Positions 7,429-16,144 of a stretch of 64,000 nt of DNA are shown here, in pieces. This DNA comes from Streptomyces sp. NBC_00820. GTDB lineage: Bacteria; Actinomycetota; Actinomycetes; Streptomycetales; Streptomycetaceae. The stretch lies in contig NZ_CP108882.1 in NCBI RefSeq assembly GCF_036347055.1, positions 5,684,501 to 5,748,500 on the forward strand, written 5' to 3'. A program made the translations under genes and the position numbers. A model generated the notes under the pieces. It ran no database searches, was not told the DNA's origin, and worked only from the letters and a program-made list of their open reading frames with translations. Numbering within the stretch: position 1 is the first letter of the stretch; the number at the start of each line of letters is the position of its first letter.

Positions 7429-9107
7429 ATCCGTACGAGTACGCCGCCACCCACGGCCCCCGCGCCGGCGACCGCGTCAGGCTCGGCGACTCGGGGCTGG
7501 TGATCCGCGTCGAGTCCGACGCGCAGAAGCACGGCGACGAGTTCCTGGCCGGCTTCGGCAAGACCGCCCGCGACGGACTGCACCTCAAGGCCGCCGCCGT
7601 CCGCGACACCTGCGACGTCGTGATCAGCAACGTCGTCGTGATCGACGCCGTCCAGGGCATCCGCAAGGTGTCCATCGGCATCCGCGAGGGCCGCGTCCAC
7701 GCGATCGGCCGGGCCGGCAATCCCGACACCCTGGACGGGGTGGACGTCGTCGTCGGCACCGGCACCTCGATCGTCTCCGGCGAGGGGCTCATCGCCACCG
7801 CCGGGGCCGTCGACACCCATGTGCACCTGCTGTCGCCGCGCATCATGGAGGCCTCCCTCGCCTCCGGGGTGACCACGATCATCGGGCAGGAGTTCGGCCC
7901 GGTGTGGGGCGTCGGCGTCAACTCCCCCTGGGCGCTCAGGCACACCTTCAACGCCTTCGACGCCTGGCCGGTCAACATCGGCTTCCTGGGCCGGGGTTCG
8001 TCCTCCTCGCCGGCCCCGCTGGTCGAGGCGCTGGCCGAGGGCGGCGCCTGCGGGTTCAAGGTGCACGAGGACATGGGCGCCCACACCCGCGCCCTGGACA
8101 CCGCGCTGCGGGTCGCCGACGAGCACGACGTCCAAGTGGCCCTGCACAGCGACGGGTTGAACGAGTGCCTGTCTGTCGAGGACACCCTGAGCGTCCTCGA
8201 CGGCCGCACGATCCACGCCTTCCACATCGAGGGCTGCGGCGGCGGTCACGTGCCCAACGTGCTGAAGATGGCCGGCGTCCCGAACGTCATCGGCTCCTCC
8301 ACCAACCCCACCCTGCCCTTCGGCCGGGACGCGGTCGCCGAGCACTACGGCATGATCGTCTCCGTCCACGACCTCAAGACCGACCTGCCCGGCGACGCCG
8401 CCATGGCCCGCGACCGCATCCGGGCCGGCACCATGGGCGCCGAGGACGTGCTGCACGACCTCGGAGCCATCGGCATCACCTCCTCCGACGCCCAGGGCAT
8501 GGGCCGCGCGGGCGAGACGGTCCGCCGTACGTTCGCCATGGCGGGCAAGATGAAGGCCGAGCTGGGCCCGCTGGAGGGCGACGGCGAGGGCGACGACAAC
8601 GCCCGCGTCCTGCGCTACATCGCCAAGCTGACCATCAACCCGGCCATCGCGCACGGCCTCTCCCACGAGGTCGGCTCGATCGAGACCGGCAAGCTCGCCG
8701 ACATCGTGCTGTGGCGCCCGGAGTACTTCGGCGCCAAACCGCAGCTCGTCCTCAAGGCCGGCTTCCCGGCGTACGGCGTGACCGGCGACCCCAACGCCGC
8801 CACCGACACCTGCGAACCCCTCGTGCTGGGACCGCAGTTCGGCGCGTACGGGGCCACGCCCGCCGACCTCTCCGTCGCGTTCGTCGCCCGCGCCGCCCTC
8901 GACCAGGGCCACGACACCCTGCCCACCCGGCGCCGCCGGGTCGCCGTGCGCGGCACTCGCGGCATCGGCCCCGCCGACCTGCGGCTGAACGCCCGCACCG
9001 GCGCGGTCGACGTCGACCAGCGCACCGGCCTGGTCACCCTCGACGGCGACCCGCTGCGCTCCGCGCCCGCCGACTCCGTCGCCCTCAACCGCCTCTACTT
9101 CCTCTAG
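7425..9107 (+). CDS. ureC: urease alpha subunit (divergent)
   Basis: 560 residues. By ungapped comparison with Klebsiella urease (constant offset of 5), the nickel ligands are present: His132 and His134 (DTHVH), Lys212 for carbamylation (GFKVHED), His241, His267 and Asp355 (TSSDAQ). The flap catalytic His is His315, and Arg331 and His214 are also kept. The flap cysteine next to the catalytic His (Cys319 in Klebsiella) is Val314 here, and the following residue is Asp rather than His. The active site therefore looks capable of hydrolysis, but the mobile flap is unusual. GTG start overlaps the upstream stop. With agmatine deiminase next door, a role in guanidino or ureido nitrogen release is plausible. 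Confidence 0.92.
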   Translation: MNPYEYAATHGPRAGDRVRLGDSGLVIRVESDAQKHGDEFLAGFGKTARDGLHLKAAAVRDTCDVVISNVVVIDAVQGIRKVSIGIREGRVHAIGRAGNPDTLDGVDVVVGTGTSIVSGEGLIATAGAVDTHVHLLSPRIMEASLASGVTTIIGQEFGPVWGVGVNSPWALRHTFNAFDAWPVNIGFLGRGSSSSPAPLVEALAEGGACGFKVHEDMGAHTRALDTALRVADEHDVQVALHSDGLNECLSVEDTLSVLDGRTIHAFHIEGCGGGHVPNVLKMAGVPNVIGSSTNPTLPFGRDAVAEHYGMIVSVHDLKTDLPGDAAMARDRIRAGTMGAEDVLHDLGAIGITSSDAQGMGRAGETVRRTFAMAGKMKAELGPLEGDGEGDDNARVLRYIAKLTINPAIAHGLSHEVGSIETGKLADIVLWRPEYFGAKPQLVLKAGFPAYGVTGDPNAATDTCEPLVLGPQFGAYGATPADLSVAFVARAALDQGHDTLPTRRRRVAVRGTRGIGPADLRLNARTGAVDVDQRTGLVTLDGDPLRSAPADSVALNRLYFL

Positions 9108-9118
9108 GGAGCCACGAC

Positions 9119-10162
9119 ATGACCACCCCGGCAGCCGACGGCTTCCGCATGCCCGCCGAATGGACCCCGCACGAGCGGACCTGGATGGCGTGGCCCGGCC
9201 CCAACCCCACCTTCGCCGACCCCGACGGCCTCGCCGCCGCCCGCCGCGCCTGGGCCTCGGTAGCCCGAGCCGTCCGCCGCTTCGAGCCGGTCACGGTCGT
9301 GTGCGGACCTGGGCAGTCGGCGGAGGCGGGCCGGCTGCTCGGGCCCGGCGTCGACACCGTCGAACGCGCCCTGGACGACGCCTGGATGCGCGACATCGGC
9401 CCCACCTTCCTCACCGACGGCAAGGGCGGACTGGCCGCGGTGGACTGGACGTTCAACGGCTGGGGCGCCCAGGAGTGGGCGCGCTGGGAGCACGACGCCG
9501 AGATCGCCGGGTACGTCGCCGGCCTCGCGGGCGCGAGGACGTACGCCTCGAAGCTGGTCAACGAGGGCGGCGCGATCCACGTCGACGGCGAGGGCACCGT
9601 CCTGCTGACCGAGACGGTCCAGCTCGGCCCCGAGCGCAACCCGCACCGGACGAGGCAGGAGGTCGAGGCGGAGATCCACGCCCACCTCGGCACCCGCAAG
9701 GCGCTCTGGCTGCCGCGCGGCCTCACCGCCGACTACCCTCCGCACGGCTTCGGCACCCTCGGACACGTCGACATCGTCGCCGCCTTCGCCGGCCCCGGCG
9801 TCGTCGTCGCCCACCACCAGCCGGACCCGGCCCACCCCGACCACGAGATCACCCGGGAGGTCATCGGCATCCTCCGGTCGGCGACCGACGCCCAGGGCCG
9901 CCCCCTGGAGGTCGTGGAGGTGCCCGCCCCCACCGTCCTGGAGGCCGACGGCCACTGGGCCGACTACTCCTACATCAACCACTACCTCTGCAACGACGGC
10001 GTCGTCCTCTGCGCCTTCGACGACCCGCGCGACGAGACCGCCGCCGCGATCTTCCGCAGGCTCTTCCCCCGGCGCACGGTCACCCTGGTGGACGCCCGCC
10101 CCGTCTTCGCGGCCGGCGGCGGCATCCACTGCGTCACGCAGCAGCAGCCGAGGGTCCGGTGA
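9119..10162 (+). CDS. aguA: agmatine deiminase
   Basis: A 347-residue pentein-fold guanidino hydrolase. It converts agmatine to N-carbamoylputrescine and ammonia (EC 3.5.3.12). The family hallmarks are in order: AWMRDIGP (Asp92), NGWG, KLVNEGGAIHVDGEGT (Glu149), GHVD (His216) and the catalytic Cys338 in GGGIHCVTQQQP near the C-terminus. ATG at 9119 follows AGGGAG that overlaps the ureC stop region, with 11 bases between the genes. Its stop overlaps a possible GTG of the next gene. Placement with urease-type subunits suggests a pathway recovering nitrogen from agmatine, though N-carbamoylputrescine amidohydrolase is not in the window. Confidence 0.94.
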   Translation: MTTPAADGFRMPAEWTPHERTWMAWPGPNPTFADPDGLAAARRAWASVARAVRRFEPVTVVCGPGQSAEAGRLLGPGVDTVERALDDAWMRDIGPTFLTDGKGGLAAVDWTFNGWGAQEWARWEHDAEIAGYVAGLAGARTYASKLVNEGGAIHVDGEGTVLLTETVQLGPERNPHRTRQEVEAEIHAHLGTRKALWLPRGLTADYPPHGFGTLGHVDIVAAFAGPGVVVAHHQPDPAHPDHEITREVIGILRSATDAQGRPLEVVEVPAPTVLEADGHWADYSYINHYLCNDGVVLCAFDDPRDETAAAIFRRLFPRRTVTLVDARPVFAAGGGIHCVTQQQPRVR

Positions 10163-10209
10163 CGGCGCACGGCACCGCGGTGACGGCCGGCGTCGGGTAC
10201 AACGTACGA

Positions 10210-10782
10210 GTGAACGTACTGGTCTGTGCCGCCTGCGGCCACCACCTCACCGAGCCGCTGCGCCCCCTGCCCGAGCTGCCGCCGCGCCCGGCGGACGGGC
10301 TGACGGTCGACGTGCCGGTGGCCCCCGACGGGCTGACGGTCGACGTGCCGGTGGACCCCGACGGACCGGCGGACGACGTGCCGGTGGCCCCCGACGGCGC
10401 GTCGCACGCCCCTTCCACCGTGCCGCGCGGCGCCTACGCAGTGGACCCCGAGCCGTGCGGCGCTCCCTTCGTGCCGTACCCGGATCCGGAGCGGGTGGAG
10501 TCCGCGGTTCCCGGTGGGCGCGGGGGCGCCCCCGACGGCCCAGGCCGTCTCGTGTCCGCCGGGCCCCGCGACACCCTGGTCGTGCACCCCGAGGACAGCG
10601 CGGCGTTCCTGGCACGCGACCCCGCCTCCCGGGGGACGGGGTGCTGCGGCGAATCCGGAACGGAGGGGCCGAACAGGGTGTGCGGCGGGTGCGGTGCCCC
10701 GGTGGCGACGCTCTTCAGCGAGTGCTACGGCCCCTACGAGATCCACTTCCTGCCCGACGCCGTACGGACGGTCCCCGCATGA
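10210..10782 (+). CDS. zinc-ribbon-like protein, unknown function
   Basis: About 190 residues from the GTG at 10210 (MNVLVCAACGHH). An alternative GTG at 10159 overlaps the agmatine deiminase stop and would add 17 residues. An N-terminal C-x2-C (CAACGHHLTEPL) and a C-terminal CGGCGAPVATLFSECYGP resemble the two knuckles of a split zinc ribbon. In between lies a Pro/Asp/Val-rich spacer made of three 11-residue repeats (DGLTVDVPVAP and variants). It ends in ATGA overlap with the TetR gene, so it belongs to the operon. I do not recognise a named family; a metal-binding or adaptor role is only a guess. Confidence 0.7.
   Translation: MNVLVCAACGHHLTEPLRPLPELPPRPADGLTVDVPVAPDGLTVDVPVDPDGPADDVPVAPDGASHAPSTVPRGAYAVDPEPCGAPFVPYPDPERVESAVPGGRGGAPDGPGRLVSAGPRDTLVVHPEDSAAFLARDPASRGTGCCGESGTEGPNRVCGGCGAPVATLFSECYGPYEIHFLPDAVRTVPA
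10294..10392 (+). repeat. three in-frame 33-bp tandem repeats
   Basis: Units at 10294-10326, 10327-10359 and 10360-10392. The first two differ at one base and the third is more diverged. Each encodes an 11-residue DGLTVDVPVxP-type block in the spacer of the zinc-ribbon-like protein. This is likely expandable low-complexity coding sequence. Confidence 0.85.
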
Positions 10783-11396
10783 GCCCGACCTCGTCCCCCC
10801 GCCGCCGCACCCCCGCCCCGCCCCGCGAGGAGGTCCTCGCCGCCGCGATGGACATGATCGCCGAGCGCGGTCTGGAGAAGCTGACCATGGCGGGGCTGGG
10901 CCGTGAGGTGGGGATGAGCAGCGGGCATCTGCTCTACTACTTCCGCTCCAAGGACGAACTCCTGCTCCAGGCCCTGGAGTGGAGCGAGGGCCGGCTGGGC
11001 GCGGAGCGGGGCCGCCTGCTGGCGCGGGCGGGCAGCGCGCGCGAGCGGCTGGCGGCGTACGTCGACCTGTACGTCCCCGACGGCCACGGCGACCCGCACT
11101 GGACGCTGTGGCTGGAGGTGTGGAACCGCTCGCGCGAGGCCGGTGACGACGCCCGCGAGCGGCAGGCCGCCATCGAGGGCGCCTGGCACCGCGACCTCGT
11201 CGCCCTGATCGCCGAGGGCGTCTCGCGCGGCGAGTTCCGCGTCGTCGACGCCGACCGCTTCGCCACCCGGCTGCGCGCGCTCCTCGACGGCTTCTCCATC
11301 CACGTGGCCGTCGGCCTGCGCGGCACGGACCAGGAACGGGTGACGGCCCACGTGCGGGAGTTCCTCGCCGACGCGCTGTTCACGCCGGACGCCTGA
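10779..11396 (+). CDS. TetR-family regulator
   Basis: A 205-residue TetR/AcrR regulator. The helix-turn-helix is MAGLGREVGMSSGHLLYYFRSKDELL (about residues 35-60), preceded by the usual helix REEVLAAAMDMIAERGLEKLT. The ligand domain contains WTLWLEVWNRSRE, a pattern I associate with BetI-like/TetR_C_6 members. The start ATG overlaps the previous stop (ATGA), making it the last gene of the urease-agmatine deiminase operon. It is the natural candidate for binding the palindromes at 6506 and 6591 and so for feedback control of the operon. The effector could be agmatine, a polyamine or a related guanidino compound; this is inferred from context only. Confidence 0.9.
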   Translation: MSPTSSPRRRTPAPPREEVLAAAMDMIAERGLEKLTMAGLGREVGMSSGHLLYYFRSKDELLLQALEWSEGRLGAERGRLLARAGSARERLAAYVDLYVPDGHGDPHWTLWLEVWNRSREAGDDARERQAAIEGAWHRDLVALIAEGVSRGEFRVVDADRFATRLRALLDGFSIHVAVGLRGTDQERVTAHVREFLADALFTPDA

Positions 11397-11480
11397 ACCC
11401 CGCGCCCCGGCTGGAGGGTCCAGGGCCCCCTCCCGTCCCTCCCGTCCACCGGGTGGGTCGCCCGAGCCCGCATCCTGAGA

Positions 11481-11652
11481 CGGACAGTGAGGTGAAGGGC
11501 ACTCTGTGCCAGACTGCCCTTCGTGCTCTCGTTCGCCATGATTATGGGCAGCAGGCGCGCCGGTCCGCAGTGACCACCTCGCACGACCAGGTGCGGGTGG
11601 CACCGTCGTCCTCGACCCGCGCGCAGACCTCTCGCACCCGCGAGGGGTTTTT
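11481..11652 (+). promoter_or_regulatory. cimA leader with attenuator-type terminator
   Basis: Mutually exclusive pairings are visible. Segment 1-2: 11574-11584 with 11591-11600 (10 bp, one bulged T). Segment 2-3: GCGGGTG 11593-11599 with CACCCGC 11635-11641. Segment 3-4: 11628-11635 with 11640-11647 followed by TTTTT, an intrinsic terminator. An alternative fold at 11593-11620 resembles a T-box antiterminator: GCGGG, then TGGCACC as a bulge, then TCG/CGA and CCCGC. CGGAC 11481-11485 can close with GTCCG 11563-11567. A 16-codon ORF (GTG 11523 to TGA 11573, with one rare Ile ATT codon) ends just before segment 1. Control by Ile or tRNA supply is inferred. Confidence 0.65.
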
Positions 11653-11758
11653 CGTTTTCCGGCCCACCTACAGCCGGAGGCGTGGCGCGAGGGACCATGG
11701 AGGACGGTGGAGCCGGTCATCCGGTAAGACCGATTTTTCCGACAGGAGCCTTCAGACC

Positions 11759-13369
11759 ATGACGGAAACCAGCGAACTCGACGATTCGTTCCACGTCTTC
11801 GACACCACGCTGCGCGACGGCGCGCAGCGCGAGGGCATCAACCTCACGGTCGCGGACAAGCTGGCCATCGCACGGCATCTGGACGACTTCGGCGTGGGAT
11901 TCATCGAGGGCGGCTGGCCCGGCGCGAACCCCCGGGACACCGAGTTCTTCGCCCGTGCCCAGCAGGAGATCGACTTCCGGCACGCCCGGCTCGTCGCCTT
12001 CGGCGCCACCCGCCGCGCGGGTGCCAGGGCCGCCGACGATCCGCAGGTCAAGGCGCTCCTGGACTCGGGCGCCCCGGTGATCACGCTGGTGGCCAAGGCG
12101 CACGACCGGCATGTGGAGCTGGCCCTGCGCACCACCCTGGACGAGAACCTGGAGATGGTCCGCGACACGGTCTCCCACCTGTGCGCGCAGGGCCGCCGGG
12201 TCTTCGTCGACTGCGAGCACTTCTTCGACGGCTACCGCGCGAACCCGGAGTACGCCAAGGCGGTCGTCCGTACGGCCGCGGAGGCCGGCGCGGACGTCGT
12301 CATCCTCTGCGACACCAACGGCGGCATGCTCCCCGCCCAGATCCACGCGGTCGTCGCGACCGTCCTCGCCGACACCGGCGCCCGGCTCGGCATCCACGCC
12401 CAGGACGACACCGGCTGCGCGGTCGCCAACACCCTCGCCGCCGTCGACGCGGGCGCCACCCACGTGCAGTGCACGGCCAACGGCTACGGCGAGCGCGTCG
12501 GCAACGCCAACCTCTTCCCGGTCGTCGCCGCCCTGGAGCTGAAGTACGGCAAGAAGGTCCTGCCCGACGGGCGGCTGCGCGACATGACCCGCGTCTCGCA
12601 CGCCATCGCCGAGGTCGTCAACCTCACCCCCTCGACCCACCAGCCCTACGTCGGCGTCTCCGCCTTCGCGCACAAGGCCGGCCTGCACGCCTCCGCGATC
12701 AAGATCGACCCCGACCTGTACCAGCACACCGACCCCGCCCTGGTCGGCAACACCATGCGCATGCTCGTCTCCGACATGGCCGGCCGCGCCTCGGTCGAGC
12801 TGAAGGGCAAGGAACTCGGCATCGACCTCGGCGGCGACCGCGAGCTGATCGGCCGGGTGGTCGACCGGGTCAAGGAACGCGAGCTCAAGGGCTACACCTA
12901 CGAGGCCGCGGACGCCTCCTTCGAGCTGCTGCTGCGCGCCGAGGTGCAGGGCAAGCCGCTGAAGTACTTCGAGGTCGACTCCTGGCGGGCGATCGTCGAG
13001 GACCGCCCCGACGGCACCCACGCCAACGAGGCCACGGTCAAGCTGTGGGCGATGAGCGAGCGCATCGTCGCCACCGCCGAGGGCAACGGCCCCGTCAACG
13101 CCCTCGACCGGGCGATGCGCGTGGCCCTGGAGAAGATCTACCCCCAGCTCGTCAAGCTGGACCTGGTGGACTACAAGGTCCGCATCCTGGAGGGCAAGCA
13201 CGGCACCCACTCCACCACCCGGGTCCTGATCTCCACCAGCGACGGCGCGGGCGAGTGGTCCACGGTCGGCGTGGCGGACAACGTCATCGCCGCCTCCTGG
13301 CAGGCACTCCAGGACGCCTACACCTACGGCCTGCTGCGCGCCGGGGTGGAGCCGGCCGCCGCCCAGTAG
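11759..13369 (+). CDS. cimA: (R)-citramalate synthase
   Basis: A 536-residue homologue of 2-isopropylmalate/homocitrate synthases, of the CimA type. It condenses acetyl-CoA with pyruvate to give (R)-citramalate, an entry to isoleucine via 2-oxobutyrate (EC 2.3.3.21). The TIM-barrel begins at FDTTLRDGAQREGIN (Arg19, Asp20), with ILCDTNGG, GIHAQDDTGCAVANTLAA (metal His) and QCTANGYGERVGNANL. The C-terminal LeuA-type regulatory domain runs from about residue 400 (LKYFEVDSWR, THSTTRVLI). Length and the TYEAADASFELLL linker fit CimA rather than LeuA. The start ATG has AGGAG 10 bases upstream. It is preceded by a structured leader and stands as a single gene. Specificity between citramalate and isopropylmalate is by family resemblance. 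Confidence 0.88.
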   Translation: MTETSELDDSFHVFDTTLRDGAQREGINLTVADKLAIARHLDDFGVGFIEGGWPGANPRDTEFFARAQQEIDFRHARLVAFGATRRAGARAADDPQVKALLDSGAPVITLVAKAHDRHVELALRTTLDENLEMVRDTVSHLCAQGRRVFVDCEHFFDGYRANPEYAKAVVRTAAEAGADVVILCDTNGGMLPAQIHAVVATVLADTGARLGIHAQDDTGCAVANTLAAVDAGATHVQCTANGYGERVGNANLFPVVAALELKYGKKVLPDGRLRDMTRVSHAIAEVVNLTPSTHQPYVGVSAFAHKAGLHASAIKIDPDLYQHTDPALVGNTMRMLVSDMAGRASVELKGKELGIDLGGDRELIGRVVDRVKERELKGYTYEAADASFELLLRAEVQGKPLKYFEVDSWRAIVEDRPDGTHANEATVKLWAMSERIVATAEGNGPVNALDRAMRVALEKIYPQLVKLDLVDYKVRILEGKHGTHSTTRVLISTSDGAGEWSTVGVADNVIAASWQALQDAYTYGLLRAGVEPAAAQ

Positions 13370-13397
13370 TGAACGGCACGGCGGGTCCGCGGCCGGG

Positions 13398-14003
13398 TCA
13401 GGGGGCCCGCCAGACGTTGTCGTAGGCGTCCTCCTCGATCCGGTGCCGCTGGCGCACGCCCTCCAGCTCGGTCAGGGCCTCGCCGACGGCGGCCAGGACG
13501 GTCACCACCGAGTCGTCCGCGATCTCCTCGGGGTCCACCGGCGGGGGGTCCTCGATACCGAGCGCGTCCGCGAGGCCCACCAGGACCGGTTCGCGCGCGG
13601 CCCAGCGGTCGGCCGCGCGGCGCCGGGCCGGTGAGTCCGGGGGCGAGGCGGGCGCGGAGCGCCGGCGCAGCCAGTGCCGGCGCGTCCCGGCCGGCTGCTC
13701 CTGTTCCTCCAGAGCGGTGGCGTAGGCGTCGGCCAGGCCGCGTCCGCGCCGCCACAGCCAGTCCTCGACCGTCTCGTACGGCGTCTGCCGGACGAGGGAC
13801 GCCGCCGCCCCGTCCAGCAGGACGTCACCCGTGACGCGCTCGGCGGACGGGACGACACGGTCGTCCTCCACCACGAGCGCGCCGACCTCCAGGAGGTCGA
13901 GGAGCTCCGCGCCGGCGAGGGCGAGAGACAGGTCGCCCTGGGCCGGACGGCTCGCGGGCGGGGCGTCCAGGGCGACGATCAGCAGATCCTGGGGTGTGGT
14001 CAT
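13398..14003 (-). CDS. GPP34 (Golgi phosphoprotein 3)-family protein
   Basis: A 201-residue protein of the GPP34 family, which in eukaryotes binds PtdIns4P on Golgi membranes and in Streptomyces occurs in several copies of unknown role. N-terminal TPQDLLIVALDAPP, the ALAGAELLDLLEVGALVVEDDRVV block and the repeated ADDSVVTVLAAVGEAL helices match the family pattern I know. The central segment is Arg/Pro-rich and acidic toward the end. It is convergent with cimA, 28 bases apart, and transcribed away from the glycosidase genes. No signal peptide; a cytosolic, membrane-peripheral location would be expected. Confidence 0.8.
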   Translation of the reverse strand: MTTPQDLLIVALDAPPASRPAQGDLSLALAGAELLDLLEVGALVVEDDRVVPSAERVTGDVLLDGAAASLVRQTPYETVEDWLWRRGRGLADAYATALEEQEQPAGTRRHWLRRRSAPASPPDSPARRRAADRWAAREPVLVGLADALGIEDPPPVDPEEIADDSVVTVLAAVGEALTELEGVRQRHRIEEDAYDNVWRAP

Positions 14004-14275
14004 CTACGGCTCCCGATGGCATGGCTCGGCACGGCCCCACACCACCACCATGTCGTCCGGGCGGCCGATCCGCAGCATGACCGCCGAAGCGGGTCCGCGA
14101 GCACGACCGCCGAATCCGCGCGCTCACTTCGCCGAGGCACCGCGGCGGCAGGGTGCCGAGCACCTTCGCGCGCGGCCCCTCCTCGCCGGCCGCCCACCGC
14201 CGCCCACCGCCGCCCCCGGGCCACGGCTCGGGAGCGGCGGTGCGGACGGAGCGCGGCCTGCCGGCAGGCACCGGC

Positions 14276-16144
14276 CTACTGCAGGTGCCACTTCTGGTTG
14301 GCGGCCCCGGTGCACGACCAGATCTGGGCGCGGGCCCCGTTCGCCGACGAGTTGTCCGTGACGTCCAGGCACTTGCCGGCGGCGCTGTTCACGACGTCAC
14401 CCGTGGCGGCGTTGTACGACCACCGCTGGGCCCCGGTTCCGTTGCACCCGTACAACTGCACCTTCGCCCCGTCCGCCGTCGAACCGGCCGTCACGTCCAG
14501 GCACTTGCCGAGCCCCTGCACGGACCCGTCGGCCTGCACGGTCCACGTCTGGGCCGCGGTGCCGTTGCAGTCGTAGAGCTGCACGGCCGCGCCGTCGGTG
14601 CTCGAACCGCCCGCCACGTCCAGGCACTTGCCGGCCAGGCCCACGAGGGAACCGCTCTGCCCGACGCCGCCCGACGGGGTGCCGGACCAGGTGAAGGTCG
14701 CGGAGGTCTTCCCCGGCAGGGAGTAAGTGGCGTGCTGCGAGCCCCAGTCGATGGTGACCGTCCGCGCCGAGGACGACCCGTTGTAGGCGATCAGGGCCTT
14801 GCTGCCGTCCGGATTGCGCCATGCCACGTTGGGCACGGTGGTGGACGCCGTGGAGGCGATGCGCTGGGCGCCCGGCCGGACGAACTTCGTCAGGTGTCCC
14901 ATGTCGTAGTACTCGACCGTGTAGTCCACGGTCCCGCCGCGCGCGTCGCCGTTGTGCACGGTGACCAGGCCGGTGCAGGTGCCGCAGCCGCCGTTGTGCG
15001 GGCCCATGTTCTGGTCCACCGCCAGCGACCACTTGGTCACCGACTTCGCCCAGTTGCGCGTGTAGTCGATGATGTTGGACATGTCCTCGTGCTGCTGGTC
15101 GGCGATCCAGGTGCCGCCGGAGTGTTCGGTGCCGAAGGCGTCGAGGCCCGGGTACTGGTTGTGGACGGTGGTCTGCTTGGCGATGTCACCGCCGTAGCCG
15201 TGCCAGGCGATCCCGCCGAAGTTGGGGTGGTTGCGGACGGCCGGGTCGTCCACGGTCTGGGCGGCGTAGGAGTCGTAGGAGTCCCAGTTCCAGTCGTGCG
15301 CGAGCACCTTCGCCGGAAGGCCCGCCGCCTGGAGCCTCGGCAGCAGCTCGCTCTTGGTGAAGTAGGCCAGCCCGCTCGCGTTCCAGCTCATGGAGGGATA
15401 GCCCGAGCAGCAGGTCGGCTCGTTCTGCGCGGTGACGTACGAGACCTTGACGCCCTGGGCCTGGTAGGCCTGGAGGTACTTCACGAAGTACGCGGCGTAG
15501 GCCCCGTAGTCCTCCGCCTTCAGCCAGCCGCCGTTGAGCGAACCGCTGTCCTTCATCCAGGCCGGAGCCGTCCACGGCGACGCCATCACGGTCAGCGACG
15601 GGTTCAGCTGGAGAGCCTGTCTCGTCAGCGGGGCCACGTCGGCGAGGTCGTGTGCGAGGGAGAACCTGGCCAGATCCGGGTCGCTCTGGCCGGCCGGCAC
15701 GTCGTCGTACGTGTAGCCGGAGCGCGCGAGGTCCGAGGCGCCCATCGGGTTGCGCAGGAAGGACAGCCCGATCCCGTCCGCCGGCGAGAACAGCTTGCGC
15801 ATGGTCGCGTCCCGCGTCGCCTGCGACAGTGCTCCGCTGCTGTTCAGCAGCCATGCCGCGGTGTCCGTGAAGGACGCGCCGCCGCCGGTGAAGGTCTGGT
15901 ACCGGGTGTTCTCGTCGACGGTGATGTTCTCGCCGGTGCCACCGGTCCCGGACTGGAAGGCGAACGGCGTCTGCGCCTGGAGTCCGCGCACCACATGCCG
16001 TCCGGCGGAGTCGTCGGTGGTGGTGAGCCAGGCCGTCACCTGCTCGCCGGCCGCGTGCGCGGTGGGGATGCCCAGGGTCGTCAGCCCGGCGGTGGTCAGC
16101 AGCCCGGCCAGTAGCAGCCGGGCCGCGCGCAGGGGTCGTCTCAT
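14276..16144 (-). CDS. secreted GH30-family glycosidase with ricin-type lectin domain
   Basis: 622 residues. Residues 1-31 are a Sec signal peptide (basic start, hydrophobic core, AHA-A cleavage site). The catalytic domain (about 32-490) shows the GH30 pattern TFTGGGASFTDTAAW, LSFLRNPMGASD and PWTAPAWMKD. The acid/base is Glu242 (TAQNEPTCC) and the nucleophile Glu340 (FGTEHSGG). A C-terminal CBM13/ricin-B trefoil (about 500-622) has three Q-x-W repeats (QTW, QRW, QKW) and GKCLDV motifs. Beta-1,6-glucanase or glucosylceramidase-type activity is typical for such enzymes. It is divergent from a GH3 enzyme, suggesting joint use of a beta-glucan. Downstream, GCCTGCCGGCAGGC at 14256-14269 is a perfect palindrome; the rest of the 270-base gap is empty. 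Confidence 0.9.
   Translation of the reverse strand: MRRPLRAARLLLAGLLTTAGLTTLGIPTAHAAGEQVTAWLTTTDDSAGRHVVRGLQAQTPFAFQSGTGGTGENITVDENTRYQTFTGGGASFTDTAAWLLNSSGALSQATRDATMRKLFSPADGIGLSFLRNPMGASDLARSGYTYDDVPAGQSDPDLARFSLAHDLADVAPLTRQALQLNPSLTVMASPWTAPAWMKDSGSLNGGWLKAEDYGAYAAYFVKYLQAYQAQGVKVSYVTAQNEPTCCSGYPSMSWNASGLAYFTKSELLPRLQAAGLPAKVLAHDWNWDSYDSYAAQTVDDPAVRNHPNFGGIAWHGYGGDIAKQTTVHNQYPGLDAFGTEHSGGTWIADQQHEDMSNIIDYTRNWAKSVTKWSLAVDQNMGPHNGGCGTCTGLVTVHNGDARGGTVDYTVEYYDMGHLTKFVRPGAQRIASTASTTVPNVAWRNPDGSKALIAYNGSSSARTVTIDWGSQHATYSLPGKTSATFTWSGTPSGGVGQSGSLVGLAGKCLDVAGGSSTDGAAVQLYDCNGTAAQTWTVQADGSVQGLGKCLDVTAGSTADGAKVQLYGCNGTGAQRWSYNAATGDVVNSAAGKCLDVTDNSSANGARAQIWSCTGAANQKWHLQ

Noticed and set aside
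8350..8380. Loss of the catalytic flap histidine in ureC
   Set aside because: A first alignment suggested it, but ungapped comparison using the fixed offset of 5 shows His315 in the catalytic position; only the neighbouring Cys and His are changed.
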